A stretch of DNA of 64,000 bases, taken from Arthrobacter sp. GMC3 (GTDB lineage Bacteria; Actinomycetota; Actinomycetes; Actinomycetales; Micrococcaceae). The translations under genes were made by a program, and so were the position numbers. Numbering within the stretch: position 1 is the first letter of the stretch; every line of letters starts with the position of its first letter. The stretch spans positions 1 through 64,000 of the forward strand of contig NZ_PJIO01000006.1 of the NCBI RefSeq assembly GCF_002929305.1. The letters are read 5' to 3'. The notes beneath the pieces were generated by a model. That model saw only the letters and a program-made list of their open reading frames with translations, was not told the origin of the DNA and did no database searches. Positions 43,564-51,464 of the stretch are shown here, one piece after another.

Positions 43564-44453
43564 GCATCCCCAAACCCGTTCTGTCTGCGCAAGATCCGCT
43601 CTTGCGCCCCCTTCCAGCTCCCCCACCCCACCCAGGCGCCCTGTCGGTGAGAGGACTTGCAGGGAACCTCCCCTGGCTTGCCTGTGCCGCCGTGCTGCTC
43701 TTTTTTCTTGTGGCGGCCATCGCACCAAACCTGCTGGCGCCCGTTGACCCGCTGGCCATCAACCCTACCGGCGCCTTCTCGCCCCCGGGCCCCGGTCATT
43801 TGCTGGGCACCGACGAGTCCGGGCGTGACATCTATTCACGCATCGTCCACGGTGCCCGGCCTTCGCTGCTCATTGGGGCCGCGGCCACGGCGATAGGCCT
43901 CGGCCTTGCCGTGGTTCTGGGGACCGTTGCCGGCTTTGGCGGACGATGGCTGGACTATGGCGTTGGCCGCCTCCTGGAAGTGCTCTTTGCCCTGCCCGGG
44001 CTGCTGCTGGCCCTGGTATTCATCGCCCTGGCCGGGCCCGGTGTCACAACCACTGTGATAGCCGTGGGGCTGACCACGGCACCCGGGTACGCCCGGATGA
44101 TCCGGGCTCAGATCATCGCCCAGCGCGCCTCGCCCATGGTGGAGGCCGCAACCGTTCTTGGGCGCAGCCGCGCCCGCATTCTTACTGTCCATATCCTGCC
44201 CAATGCGCTTGCGCCCCTGGCAGTGCTTGCTACCTTGGGACTGGGACAGGCGATTCTCTGGGCGGCTTCGCTGAGCTTCCTGGGGCTCGGAGCGCCACCA
44301 CCCGCACCCGAATGGGGAACCATGCTTTCTTCGGGGCGCACCTACCTTGCCCTGGCCTGGTGGATGACGTTCTTCCCGGGGCTGGCCATCGTGTTGGTCG
44401 CCGCAGCCTCAACAGTACTTTCCCGATCGCTGAAGTCGGCAGGTCCACGGTGA
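43560..44453 (+). CDS. ABC importer permease, DppC type
   Basis: A 297-residue partner permease: HLLGTDESGRDIYSRIVHGARPSLLIGAAAT is the DppC hallmark, with EAA loop AATVLGRSRARILTVHILPNALAPLAVL. The stop overlaps the ATPase start (GTGA). Confidence 0.92.
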   Translation: MSIPKPVLSAQDPLLRPLPAPPPHPGALSVRGLAGNLPWLACAAVLLFFLVAAIAPNLLAPVDPLAINPTGAFSPPGPGHLLGTDESGRDIYSRIVHGARPSLLIGAAATAIGLGLAVVLGTVAGFGGRWLDYGVGRLLEVLFALPGLLLALVFIALAGPGVTTTVIAVGLTTAPGYARMIRAQIIAQRASPMVEAATVLGRSRARILTVHILPNALAPLAVLATLGLGQAILWAASLSFLGLGAPPPAPEWGTMLSSGRTYLALAWWMTFFPGLAIVLVAAASTVLSRSLKSAGPR

Positions 44454-46135
44454 ACGCGGTGGTGCCCCTTCTGCGTGTCGAGGATCTGGATGTCTCCTTT
44501 GGCGGGACCAGCGTTGTTCGTGGCGTTTCATTTACGGTCAGCCCGGGGGAATGTCTGGCGGTGGTGGGTGAATCGGGGTCGGGCAAGTCGGTGACCGCCA
44601 AGTCCCTGCTTGGCCTGGCCGGACCCGGCTCGCTGGTGCGCACCACAACCCTCGACGTTGCCGGCGTAGATGCCCGGAATCTTTCACAGCGAGGCTGGCG
44701 CGCCCTCCGCGGCAAGCAGGTGGGATTCATCCTGCAAGACGCATTGACGTCGCTGGATCCGCTGCGAACCGTGGGCAAGGAGATCGACGACGCGCTACGG
44801 CTCCATAGCAGCGGTTCCGGGTCACAACGGGCCGCCCGAGTTATCGAATTGCTTGAGGCCGTGGGTCTGGATGACCCGGTACGGCGGGCTTCCCAACGCT
44901 CGGGGGAACTTTCTGGCGGAATGCGTCAGCGGGCGTTGATTGCCGCGGCCATTGCTCTGGATCCGGTACTGATCGTCGCCGACGAGCCCACCACCGCACT
45001 CGATGCAACTATTGCCGCCTCGGTCATGAGCCTGCTCGGTGACTTGCGTGCGACGGGCTCGGGCATGCTCTTGATCAGCCACGACCTTGCAGCCGTGGCC
45101 AGTGTCGCCGATTCCATCGCCGTCATGCAGGCGGGGCAGATCGTGGAGCGTGGCACCCGCGATCAAATACTGCAAAACCCGCAACACCCATACACTCGAT
45201 CACTGCTGGCGGCGGTCCCGGCCGGCAAGCCCCGCTTCACGCGACTCTCCCCCACCGGCGATGCCGGGATGGATGGGGTGGCTTCGGTGGCTCGGCCGGC
45301 CCGGACGCAGCCACCAGCTACCGCGCCGGCCCCCGATGTGCTGCCGGTTCTGCGTGCCCGGGGACTCTACAAGAGCTTCCCCATGGCCAAGTCCGCGGCT
45401 TTGCCGGCAGTGCGCGGTGTCGGTTTCGAGCTGCTGCCCGGGCATACCCTGGGCGTGGTGGGCGAGTCTGGCTCCGGAAAAACCACCACGGCGCGCATGG
45501 TCCTGGAGCTGGTGACCCCCGACGCCGGTGACGTCGAGCTCTTCGGCGAACCGTGGAGTACGGTTTCCGAGGCCGGCCGCCGATCACGCCGCTCGTCCCT
45601 GGGTGCCATTTACCAGGACCCGCTTTCGTCCTTCGATCCGCGGCTTTCCACGAGCTCCCTCTTGGCTGATGCGTTGAGTTTTGGTGCCACACGCAATCCA
45701 CGAAAGTACACCACGGAAGTTGCTGAGTTGCTGGCGATGGTTGGCCTGGAGCCGGGGGTGGCTATGCGTAACCCTGCCACACTCTCGGGTGGTCAACGCC
45801 AACGCCTGGCTATTGCCCGCGCACTTGCACCGAAACCGAGGGTGCTGATCTGCGATGAACCTGTCTCCGCCTTAGACGTTTCCGTCCAGGCCCAGATCCT
45901 TGACCTCCTTGATGATCTGCAGCAGCGGCTCGGGCTGAGCTATCTCTTCATCTCCCACGACCTCTCGGTGATCAGGCATATGAGTGATGACGTGCTGGTC
46001 ATGCGCGCCGGGGAAGTTCTCGAATCCGGGAAAACCGAGTCCGTGTTCTCCGACCCCCAACATCACTACACGCGCTCCCTATTGGCCTCTGCCCCATCCC
46101 TTCCTGGCAGTCACCGGGCACAGGAAGGCCCCTGA
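44450..46135 (+). CDS. Double-domain ABC ATPase (DppD-DppF fusion type)
   Basis: Start at GTG 44450; 561 residues with two nucleotide-binding domains. First: GESGSGKS at 40-47, LSGGMRQRALIAAAIALDP, LIVADEPTTALD. Second: GESGSGKTTTAR near residue 340, LSGGQRQRLAIARALAPKP, LICDEPVSALDVS. Each domain ends with the oligopeptide-type motif (HPYTRSLLAAVP and HHYTRSLLASAP). It powers the preceding permeases. The frame is open upstream but overlaps the DppC gene, so those codons are not used. Confidence 0.92.
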   Translation: MNAVVPLLRVEDLDVSFGGTSVVRGVSFTVSPGECLAVVGESGSGKSVTAKSLLGLAGPGSLVRTTTLDVAGVDARNLSQRGWRALRGKQVGFILQDALTSLDPLRTVGKEIDDALRLHSSGSGSQRAARVIELLEAVGLDDPVRRASQRSGELSGGMRQRALIAAAIALDPVLIVADEPTTALDATIAASVMSLLGDLRATGSGMLLISHDLAAVASVADSIAVMQAGQIVERGTRDQILQNPQHPYTRSLLAAVPAGKPRFTRLSPTGDAGMDGVASVARPARTQPPATAPAPDVLPVLRARGLYKSFPMAKSAALPAVRGVGFELLPGHTLGVVGESGSGKTTTARMVLELVTPDAGDVELFGEPWSTVSEAGRRSRRSSLGAIYQDPLSSFDPRLSTSSLLADALSFGATRNPRKYTTEVAELLAMVGLEPGVAMRNPATLSGGQRQRLAIARALAPKPRVLICDEPVSALDVSVQAQILDLLDDLQQRLGLSYLFISHDLSVIRHMSDDVLVMRAGEVLESGKTESVFSDPQHHYTRSLLASAPSLPGSHRAQEGP

Positions 46136-46169
46136 ATGACGTTGTCAGGGCCGGGTTGCCTTCACAGCG

Positions 46170-47102
46170 TCAGGGGGCAGTGACCGCCGGGAGTTCAAAA
46201 TGAACTTTGGTCCGTTCAAGATCGGTCCCACACCGTGAGCACAGTAGGACCGGGCGAAGCTGCGCGCCGCATGAAGTATGCCAAATGGTCAGTTCATGGG
46301 CCGAGTCGCTCGAGTACCAGCGCTGAGCCCAATCGACCAGAATCGCGAAGACCGGAAAGAAGTTCATTCCCTTGGCGGTCAATCGATACTCACCGGCAGA
46401 GGTTGGCGTCTGCAACACTCCGGCTGCCACAAATCGGCGCATCCTGTCAGAAAGGATCGACGGCGAGATGCCCAGCTCGGCCTTGAAATCGGTAAATCGT
46501 CGCACGCCGAGGAAGGATGCTGCAAGGATCGCCGTACTCCAACGATCCCCCAGTATCTCCATTGTTTCCGGATAGTAGGAGAGCGCATCCACAGGAGTCG
46601 TTGAGTGTTTGGCCCGTCGGTGCAATCGCGGCATGTTGATTCTTGCGAACTCGGCCTCGGCGCCACGCTCCGCGGAGGTTTCGCGGGCAGTCACCGGCGC
46701 CAAGCCGCAAGAGCCGCACCCTAGGAGTGGGAGGGCATCCTGCCCGCACGTGTCATGAATGAGTACGGGGGCATCTTCGAGGCCGGGAACGGAGGCTTGT
46801 TCCCATCCCCAAATCGCCAGGAGCAGATTCGATAACTCAAGTGCCCGCGGGGTGAGCAGGTACGCGTCCCGAGTTCGACCATTGTCGTCATAGGGCGCTC
46901 GCTCCATCAAATCGGCCGCAACCAGGTCACGGAGGCGTGCCGCCAGCGTCGATTCGCTCAACCCCAGCTGCGCGCTCCAGTCACCGAAGCGGCGGGTGTG
47001 CAAAACGAAGGCGCGTTGGAGGATGAGAAGCGTCCACCGGTCGCCGAGAGCCAGGAGCGCGATTCCGATGGCACTTCCGGTCTTAGGAATTGTCTCTAGC
47101 AC
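46170..47102 (-). CDS. Tandem HxlR regulator (two winged-helix domains in one chain)
   Basis: GTG at 47102 is the likely start because TATACT lies 6 nt before it, giving 310 residues; an ATG at 47132 inside the next gene would add ten. Domain 1: LLALGDRWTLLILQRAFVLHTRRFGDWSAQLGLSESTLAARLRDLV. Domain 2: YYPETMEILGDRWSTAILAASFLGVRRFTDFKAELGISPSILSDRMRRFV. Each is followed by a Cys pair (GCGSCG; CSRCG) like a zinc ribbon. HxlR proteins normally dimerise; this one carries both halves. It is the best local candidate to regulate the catabolic island. Confidence 0.85.
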   Translation of the reverse strand: MLETIPKTGSAIGIALLALGDRWTLLILQRAFVLHTRRFGDWSAQLGLSESTLAARLRDLVAADLMERAPYDDNGRTRDAYLLTPRALELSNLLLAIWGWEQASVPGLEDAPVLIHDTCGQDALPLLGCGSCGLAPVTARETSAERGAEAEFARINMPRLHRRAKHSTTPVDALSYYPETMEILGDRWSTAILAASFLGVRRFTDFKAELGISPSILSDRMRRFVAAGVLQTPTSAGEYRLTAKGMNFFPVFAILVDWAQRWYSSDSAHELTIWHTSCGAQLRPVLLCSRCGTDLERTKVHFELPAVTAP

Positions 47103-47114
47103 CCCGCCAGTATA
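47103..47114 (-). promoter_or_regulatory. -10 box of a probable leaderless promoter
   Basis: TATACT (47114-47109, minus strand) lies right after the stop of the preceding gene and 6 nt before GTG 47102. The regulator gene can thus be expressed independently of the ligase/nitronate monooxygenase operon. No good -35 box is visible. Confidence 0.5.
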
Positions 47115-47115
47115 G

Positions 47116-48060
47116 TCAGCGCGTGTTGGCAAGCCTGGCTACCCGATCCCACGCTTGCCCGTATTCGAGCGCCAGACGTTCCACGATATCGGCCGTTGTC
47201 TCGATCGCGTCAATGTTCTCAAGTCCTTGACCTGCCGCCCAAGTGTCCTTCCACCGCCGAATATTGGAAACCTCCGAGGAGTAGTCCCGCGAGACCGGAG
47301 CGCTCCCGTCCGGATCTAGGCCGACGGCGGTCAGTGAGGCACGCAGCCAGGATGCCGCCGTGCCGGTGATAGCGGCGGAAACGACCAGGTCATCGATCGA
47401 GCTGTCAACCACCATCTGCTTGTGTCCCTGGACGGCGATGCTCTCCGGCGTGGCCAGAAAGCGCGTGCCCATGTAAACGAGGTCCGCACCGGCGGCAACA
47501 GCACCGGCAATGCCGGCGCCGGTTGCCACGCCACCACCAACACATACCAGGCCATCGAAACTCTCGCGCACTGCCGCGATGAACGGCAGCGGCGAAAGGT
47601 GGCCCGTATGGCCGCCCGCACCGGAGGAGACGCAGACCAGGCCGTCGGCACCGGCGTCGGCGGCTTTGCGTGCCAGTTTCAGTGAGACGACGTCGGCCAG
47701 CACAATGCCACCATAGGCATGCACCACATCAACTACGGGACGCGGGGAACCAAGGGCAGTGATGACCACTGGCGGGCGGTGCTTTGCCACCATCTCAAGG
47801 TCATCCCCCAGACGCGTGTTGGTGGAATGGGTGATGAGGTTCATTGCCCACGGAGGCGCATCCGTCCCCGTGCCGAGTGCCGCCGTGATCTGTGTGAGCC
47901 AGGCGTCAAGCTCTGCAACGGTGCGGCAATTCGGCGTCGGGAAGGAACCGATGATTCCGGCTCGACTCGCCGCAATGACCAGCTCCGGCCCGGAGGCCAG
48001 AAACATGGGAGCCGCCACCACGGGAAGGCGAAGTCGCGCAAGCAGTTCGGAGGGGGTCAT
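47116..48060 (-). CDS. Nitronate monooxygenase-like FMN enzyme
   Basis: A 314-residue TIM-barrel flavoprotein: LRLPVVAAPMFLASGPELVIAASRAGIIGSFPTPN at the N terminus, then GVVFG-like segments GGGVATGAGIAGAVAAGADLVYMGTRFLATPE that bind FMN phosphate, and GAGGHTG. The family oxidises alkyl nitronates, but many members have other substrates (for example enoyl reductases). Its ATG overlaps the upstream ligase stop, so both are made together. Confidence 0.88.
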   Translation of the reverse strand: MTPSELLARLRLPVVAAPMFLASGPELVIAASRAGIIGSFPTPNCRTVAELDAWLTQITAALGTGTDAPPWAMNLITHSTNTRLGDDLEMVAKHRPPVVITALGSPRPVVDVVHAYGGIVLADVVSLKLARKAADAGADGLVCVSSGAGGHTGHLSPLPFIAAVRESFDGLVCVGGGVATGAGIAGAVAAGADLVYMGTRFLATPESIAVQGHKQMVVDSSIDDLVVSAAITGTAASWLRASLTAVGLDPDGSAPVSRDYSSEVSNIRRWKDTWAAGQGLENIDAIETTADIVERLALEYGQAWDRVARLANTR

Positions 48061-49652
48061 GTCGTGGCGAACCTTTCATTGGATGGTCCGGAGAGCGGGA
48101 GCTCCGCGGAGAGCCGGGCCATGATGGCGCGGCGGTCGATCTTTCCAGTGGCTCCGAGCGGAAACTCGGTGAGAAAATGAAGCGACTTTGGCCTCTTGTG
48201 TGGTGACACGTCGCGCAAGCGATGGCGCAGGTCTTGAAGTTGCGACGCGTTCAGGTCTTGGCCTGTTGCGGTCGTGTAGGCCAGTACGATTCGCTCTCCC
48301 CATTTCTCGTCGGGGAGGCCAACCACCACTGCGGCGCGCAGGCCCTGGACCGCGAGCACCACCGACTCAATCTCGCCGGGGTACACGTTGTAGCCTCCGC
48401 TGATCAGCATGTTGTTCTTGCGATCAAGGAGGTAGAGGTACCCCTCCGAGAGGATACCCACGTCCCCCGTGAGTAAAGCCGTGCCATCGAAGGACTTGCC
48501 GAGGTCGGTGCGGTCCTGGGCATTAAAGTATCCGGGGGTGACCATAGGTCCGCTCACGCAGACCTCGCCTAGCCCTGGGGTGTCCGCGTCTGGCTCGTCA
48601 ACGATCTCTATTCGGGCATCAGAGACGATGCGACCGGCGGAGGTGAGTAGGTGCGGGTCCTTACTGAGTCCGCGGGAGTGATCCTCGATGCTGAGCACCG
48701 TCAGTGGCGGGATGGCCTCGACCAGCCCGTAGTACTGCACCAGTCGATCGGTTAGGCGTTCTGCGACCCGGCGAATCTGGGCAGGTGGCATGGGCGCGCC
48801 GGCATAGGCCAGCATCCGTACCCCTGCAAAGGCGCTCCGAGCCGGCTCGGGAAGGCGTGTGAGCGCGTCGATCACACTCGGAACCAGCGCGAGGTGGGTG
48901 ATTCCCTCCGCCGCGAGAATCTCGGCAATCTCCCCCGGGCTGGGATGGTCAGCCATGACTTGTCGGCGGCCAAGTGCCAGCATCGGCAGGGTGAAGAGTC
49001 CGCTGGTGTGAATCGCGGGCCCGGCATGCAGGTAGGCCAGTACGTCGCCGGTGGGCACCACCACTTCCCGCACCATTGCTCGCATCGAAGCCAGCCGCAT
49101 TCGGTGTGTGCGTAGCGCCCCCTTCGGCATGCCTGTGGTGCCGGAGGAGTAGGCGAGTCCCACCAGATCGTCCGGCTGTGCAGTTGGCAAAGACCGTTCC
49201 GGCGTCCCCTCCGCGGTCATTTCTGCCAAGGCGCCCCGATCCGCACGGATCACAATCTCGCAGCTGATGAATTCGGTGATGCGGGCACCATCGGCACCTC
49301 GCATACGATCGTCGACGATGAGCCCGCGTGCGCCACTGTCGGCGAGGATTCCGAGCCACTGCCGCGGACCCAGGCGTGGGTTCAGCGGCACCCGTACGAG
49401 TCCGGCCAGCGCAAGGGCCATCTCACTCACGAGCAGATCGCAGCTGTTGGGCAGTGCCTCCAACACCCGGTCGCCGGGGCGAAGCCCCCGGCGCACAAGT
49501 CCGTTGGCGAGGCGCAGTGCCCGGACTCGAAGTTCTGAAAACGTTAACACACCGCTCGCGTCCTGGACTGCGGGCAGATTACCGTAGCTCTCGGCGGCAA
49601 TGTCCAGGATATCGCCAACCACTAGTGCTGCATCCCACGGCATTGTCATCAT
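48057..49652 (-). CDS. AMP-forming acyl-CoA synthetase, first copy
   Basis: Start at ATG 49652 (two further ATGs at 49649 and 49643); 531 residues. ANL-superfamily motifs: AYSSGTTGMPKGAL (phosphate loop), YYGLVEA, LTGDVGILSEGYLYLLDRKNNMLISGGYNVYP (hinge) and catalytic Lys in GATGKIDRR near the C terminus. It activates a carboxylic acid with CoA and ATP. The -10 box TATAGT ends 6 nt before the ATG, so the mRNA is probably leaderless, and it overlaps the 17-nt repeat also found at 51430. Confidence 0.88.
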   Translation of the reverse strand: MMTMPWDAALVVGDILDIAAESYGNLPAVQDASGVLTFSELRVRALRLANGLVRRGLRPGDRVLEALPNSCDLLVSEMALALAGLVRVPLNPRLGPRQWLGILADSGARGLIVDDRMRGADGARITEFISCEIVIRADRGALAEMTAEGTPERSLPTAQPDDLVGLAYSSGTTGMPKGALRTHRMRLASMRAMVREVVVPTGDVLAYLHAGPAIHTSGLFTLPMLALGRRQVMADHPSPGEIAEILAAEGITHLALVPSVIDALTRLPEPARSAFAGVRMLAYAGAPMPPAQIRRVAERLTDRLVQYYGLVEAIPPLTVLSIEDHSRGLSKDPHLLTSAGRIVSDARIEIVDEPDADTPGLGEVCVSGPMVTPGYFNAQDRTDLGKSFDGTALLTGDVGILSEGYLYLLDRKNNMLISGGYNVYPGEIESVVLAVQGLRAAVVVGLPDEKWGERIVLAYTTATGQDLNASQLQDLRHRLRDVSPHKRPKSLHFLTEFPLGATGKIDRRAIMARLSAELPLSGPSNERFATT

Positions 49653-49656
49653 GTCG

Positions 49657-49673
49657 GTACTATAAACGAAGTT
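49657..49673 (-). promoter_or_regulatory. 17-nt shared promoter motif, copy 1
   Basis: On the minus strand AACTTCGTTTATAGTAC, directly upstream of the ligase start, containing the -10 TATAGT. The same 17-mer with one change occurs at 51430-51446. The site is also the left part of an imperfect dyad (ACTATNAA...TTNATAGT, 49659-49680) that spans the divergent ligase/thiolase promoter region. Confidence 0.6.
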
Positions 49674-49690
49674 TGATAGTGAGGTGAAGT

Positions 49691-50890
49691 ATGACGACGA
49701 CGTCTGCAGAAAAGAATGCTGCCTATATCCTCGATGCCGTCCGGACTCCGTTCGGGCGCTATCGCGGTTCGCTCTCCCGCCTGCGAGTGGATGATCTCGC
49801 GGCAATTCCCTTGCGTGAGCTCGCCGCGCGTAACAGGGAAGTCACACAGAAGGGGATCGACGATGTGATCCTTGGCGACGCAAATGGCGCGGGCGAGGAC
49901 AACCGCAATGTGGCTCGGATGGCTGTGCTTTTGGCCGGACTGCCGGTGAGCACGCCCGCGTACACCGTTAACAGGCTCTGCGGATCCGGGGCCGAATCAA
50001 TCGTGCTCGCCTCGCGTGCAATTCGAGCCGGCGACGCAGATCTCGTCATGGCCGGTGGGGTCGAGGGTATGAGCCGTGCACCGCACGTTCTACCGCCAAT
50101 CGATGATCGGCTACCCTCCCGGCCCGAGCTGGTTCCCACAACTGTGGGCTGGAGAATGGTCAACCCGCTATTTCCGGCGCCCTGGGTTGCCTCGCTGGGG
50201 CGGTCAGCAGAATTGATCGCCGAGGAACTCGGGATCGCCAGAGAGGCGCAGGACGCCTGGGCACTACGCTCTCATTCCCTCGCCGAGGAGGCCTGGAACG
50301 CGGGGTTTCATGACGGACGGGTGATTCAAACTCAGGGGCTGCAACGCGACGAAGGTATCCGCACCACCACCAGCTTGTCCGCCTTGGCGGGCCTGGCTTC
50401 AGCGTTCTCACCCGGCGGTTCGGTCACCGCCGGCAACTCATCACCGCTGAGTGACGGGGCAGCAGCAACCCTGATCGCATCGGGCCGACGCCTCACCGAA
50501 GCTGGGGCACAACCGCTTGCCCGCATCCTCGGTTCCGCGGTGGTAGGCGTCGATCCCGCTCGATTTGCCCTCGCCCCGGTCGCCGCCGTCGAAAAGCTCC
50601 TCCACCGCCTTCACCGAACACTCAAGGACGTCGCCGTACTGGAGATCAACGAGGCCTTCGCCGCCGTGGTGCTGGCCTGCCTTCATCAACTGGACCCACC
50701 CGAGACGGTCCAGATCAACCCCAACGGTGGGGCCATCGCCCTGGGGCATCCCCTGGGGGCTTCCGCAACCCGCACCATCATCGACTGTGCGCATGCCGTG
50801 CGCAACCGCGGCGGCGGAATCGGCATCATGACCGCCTGCATCGGCGTCGGACAAGGCATTGCGATTGCGGTGGAGGTCAACGATGAATGA
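49691..50890 (+). CDS. Thiolase (acetyl-CoA acyltransferase), first copy
   Basis: A 399-residue thiolase with ribosome site GAGGTGAAG. Catalytic residues are in place: nucleophilic Cys in TVNRLCGSGAESI, His in GGAIALGHPLGASATR and the second Cys in TACIGVGQGIA. VGVDPARFALAPVAAVEKLLHR and INEAFAAV complete the family pattern. It should cleave a 3-ketoacyl-CoA (PcaF/PaaJ-like tendency in ILDAVRTPFGRYRGSLS). It starts the plus-strand catabolic operon. Confidence 0.92.
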   Translation: MTTTSAEKNAAYILDAVRTPFGRYRGSLSRLRVDDLAAIPLRELAARNREVTQKGIDDVILGDANGAGEDNRNVARMAVLLAGLPVSTPAYTVNRLCGSGAESIVLASRAIRAGDADLVMAGGVEGMSRAPHVLPPIDDRLPSRPELVPTTVGWRMVNPLFPAPWVASLGRSAELIAEELGIAREAQDAWALRSHSLAEEAWNAGFHDGRVIQTQGLQRDEGIRTTTSLSALAGLASAFSPGGSVTAGNSSPLSDGAAATLIASGRRLTEAGAQPLARILGSAVVGVDPARFALAPVAAVEKLLHRLHRTLKDVAVLEINEAFAAVVLACLHQLDPPETVQINPNGGAIALGHPLGASATRTIIDCAHAVRNRGGGIGIMTACIGVGQGIAIAVEVNDE

Positions 50891-51344
50891 GGACCGCGCA
50901 CCGCGCCCCACCCCGCCGGCCACCCCACATGGACTACCCAACCCTGCAGAGCTGACCGCACTGGGCAGGGGGCGTCTGCCCGGCCTGCTAGGAATCGAGG
51001 TGACCTCCGCCGAGACCGGGCGCATCGACGCGCAGATGCAGGTGACGCCACAAGTGCTCGCCCCGAATGGCTACCTCCACGCCGCCTCGGTGGTCGCGCT
51101 CGCAGACACTGCGTGCGGCCTCGGCTGCCGCCTCGCGTTGCCATCTGGCGCGTCAGGCTTCACCACCGTGGAACAGAAGACCTCCTACCTCGGCACCGCA
51201 CGTTCGGGCGTCGTTCGGACGGTAGCGGTACTAGTTCACGGCGGGCGACGCACCCAGGTCTGGGACGCCGAAGTTTTCGACGACGCCGGTAAACGCATCG
51301 CGCTCTTTAGATGCACGCAACTGGTGCTCTGGCCGGAGCCTTGA
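50883..51344 (+). CDS. PaaI-type hotdog thioesterase
   Basis: Start at ATG 50883, overlapping the thiolase end by eight bases; 153 residues. Hotdog-fold features: LLGIEVTSAETGRIDAQMQV, then the active-site stretch PNGYLHAASVVALADTACGLG with the catalytic Asp, and TTVEQKTSYLGTARSG. PaaI-like enzymes hydrolyse hydroxyphenylacetyl-CoA and other dead-end CoA esters, so it may free CoA when the pathway stalls. Confidence 0.87.
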   Translation: MNEDRAPRPTPPATPHGLPNPAELTALGRGRLPGLLGIEVTSAETGRIDAQMQVTPQVLAPNGYLHAASVVALADTACGLGCRLALPSGASGFTTVEQKTSYLGTARSGVVRTVAVLVHGGRRTQVWDAEVFDDAGKRIALFRCTQLVLWPEP

Positions 51345-51429
51345 TTTGCCCGCGCTCACCCACTCCAATGCGGCCCGGCGCGAGTGGGCTCGCGTGTCAA
51401 CTTAGAAAAAAGCCCTTGCCCAGCGACCT

Positions 51430-51446
51430 AACTTCGTTTATGGTAC
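51430..51446 (+). promoter_or_regulatory. 17-nt shared promoter motif, copy 2
   Basis: AACTTCGTTTATGGTAC, 16 of 17 identical to the minus-strand copy at 49657-49673. It lies 19 nt before the ATG at 51465; SD-like GAGGAG follows. Its TATGGT may serve as -10 box. Recurrence at two promoters of one island suggests a common regulator. Confidence 0.55.
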
Positions 51447-51464
51447 TTCCCAGAGGAGTAATCA

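Noticed and set aside
44450..46135. Two ATPase genes mis-joined by assembly
   Set aside because: Both domains are complete and joined by a normal linker, and fused DppD-DppF proteins are common; a second example lies at the window end.
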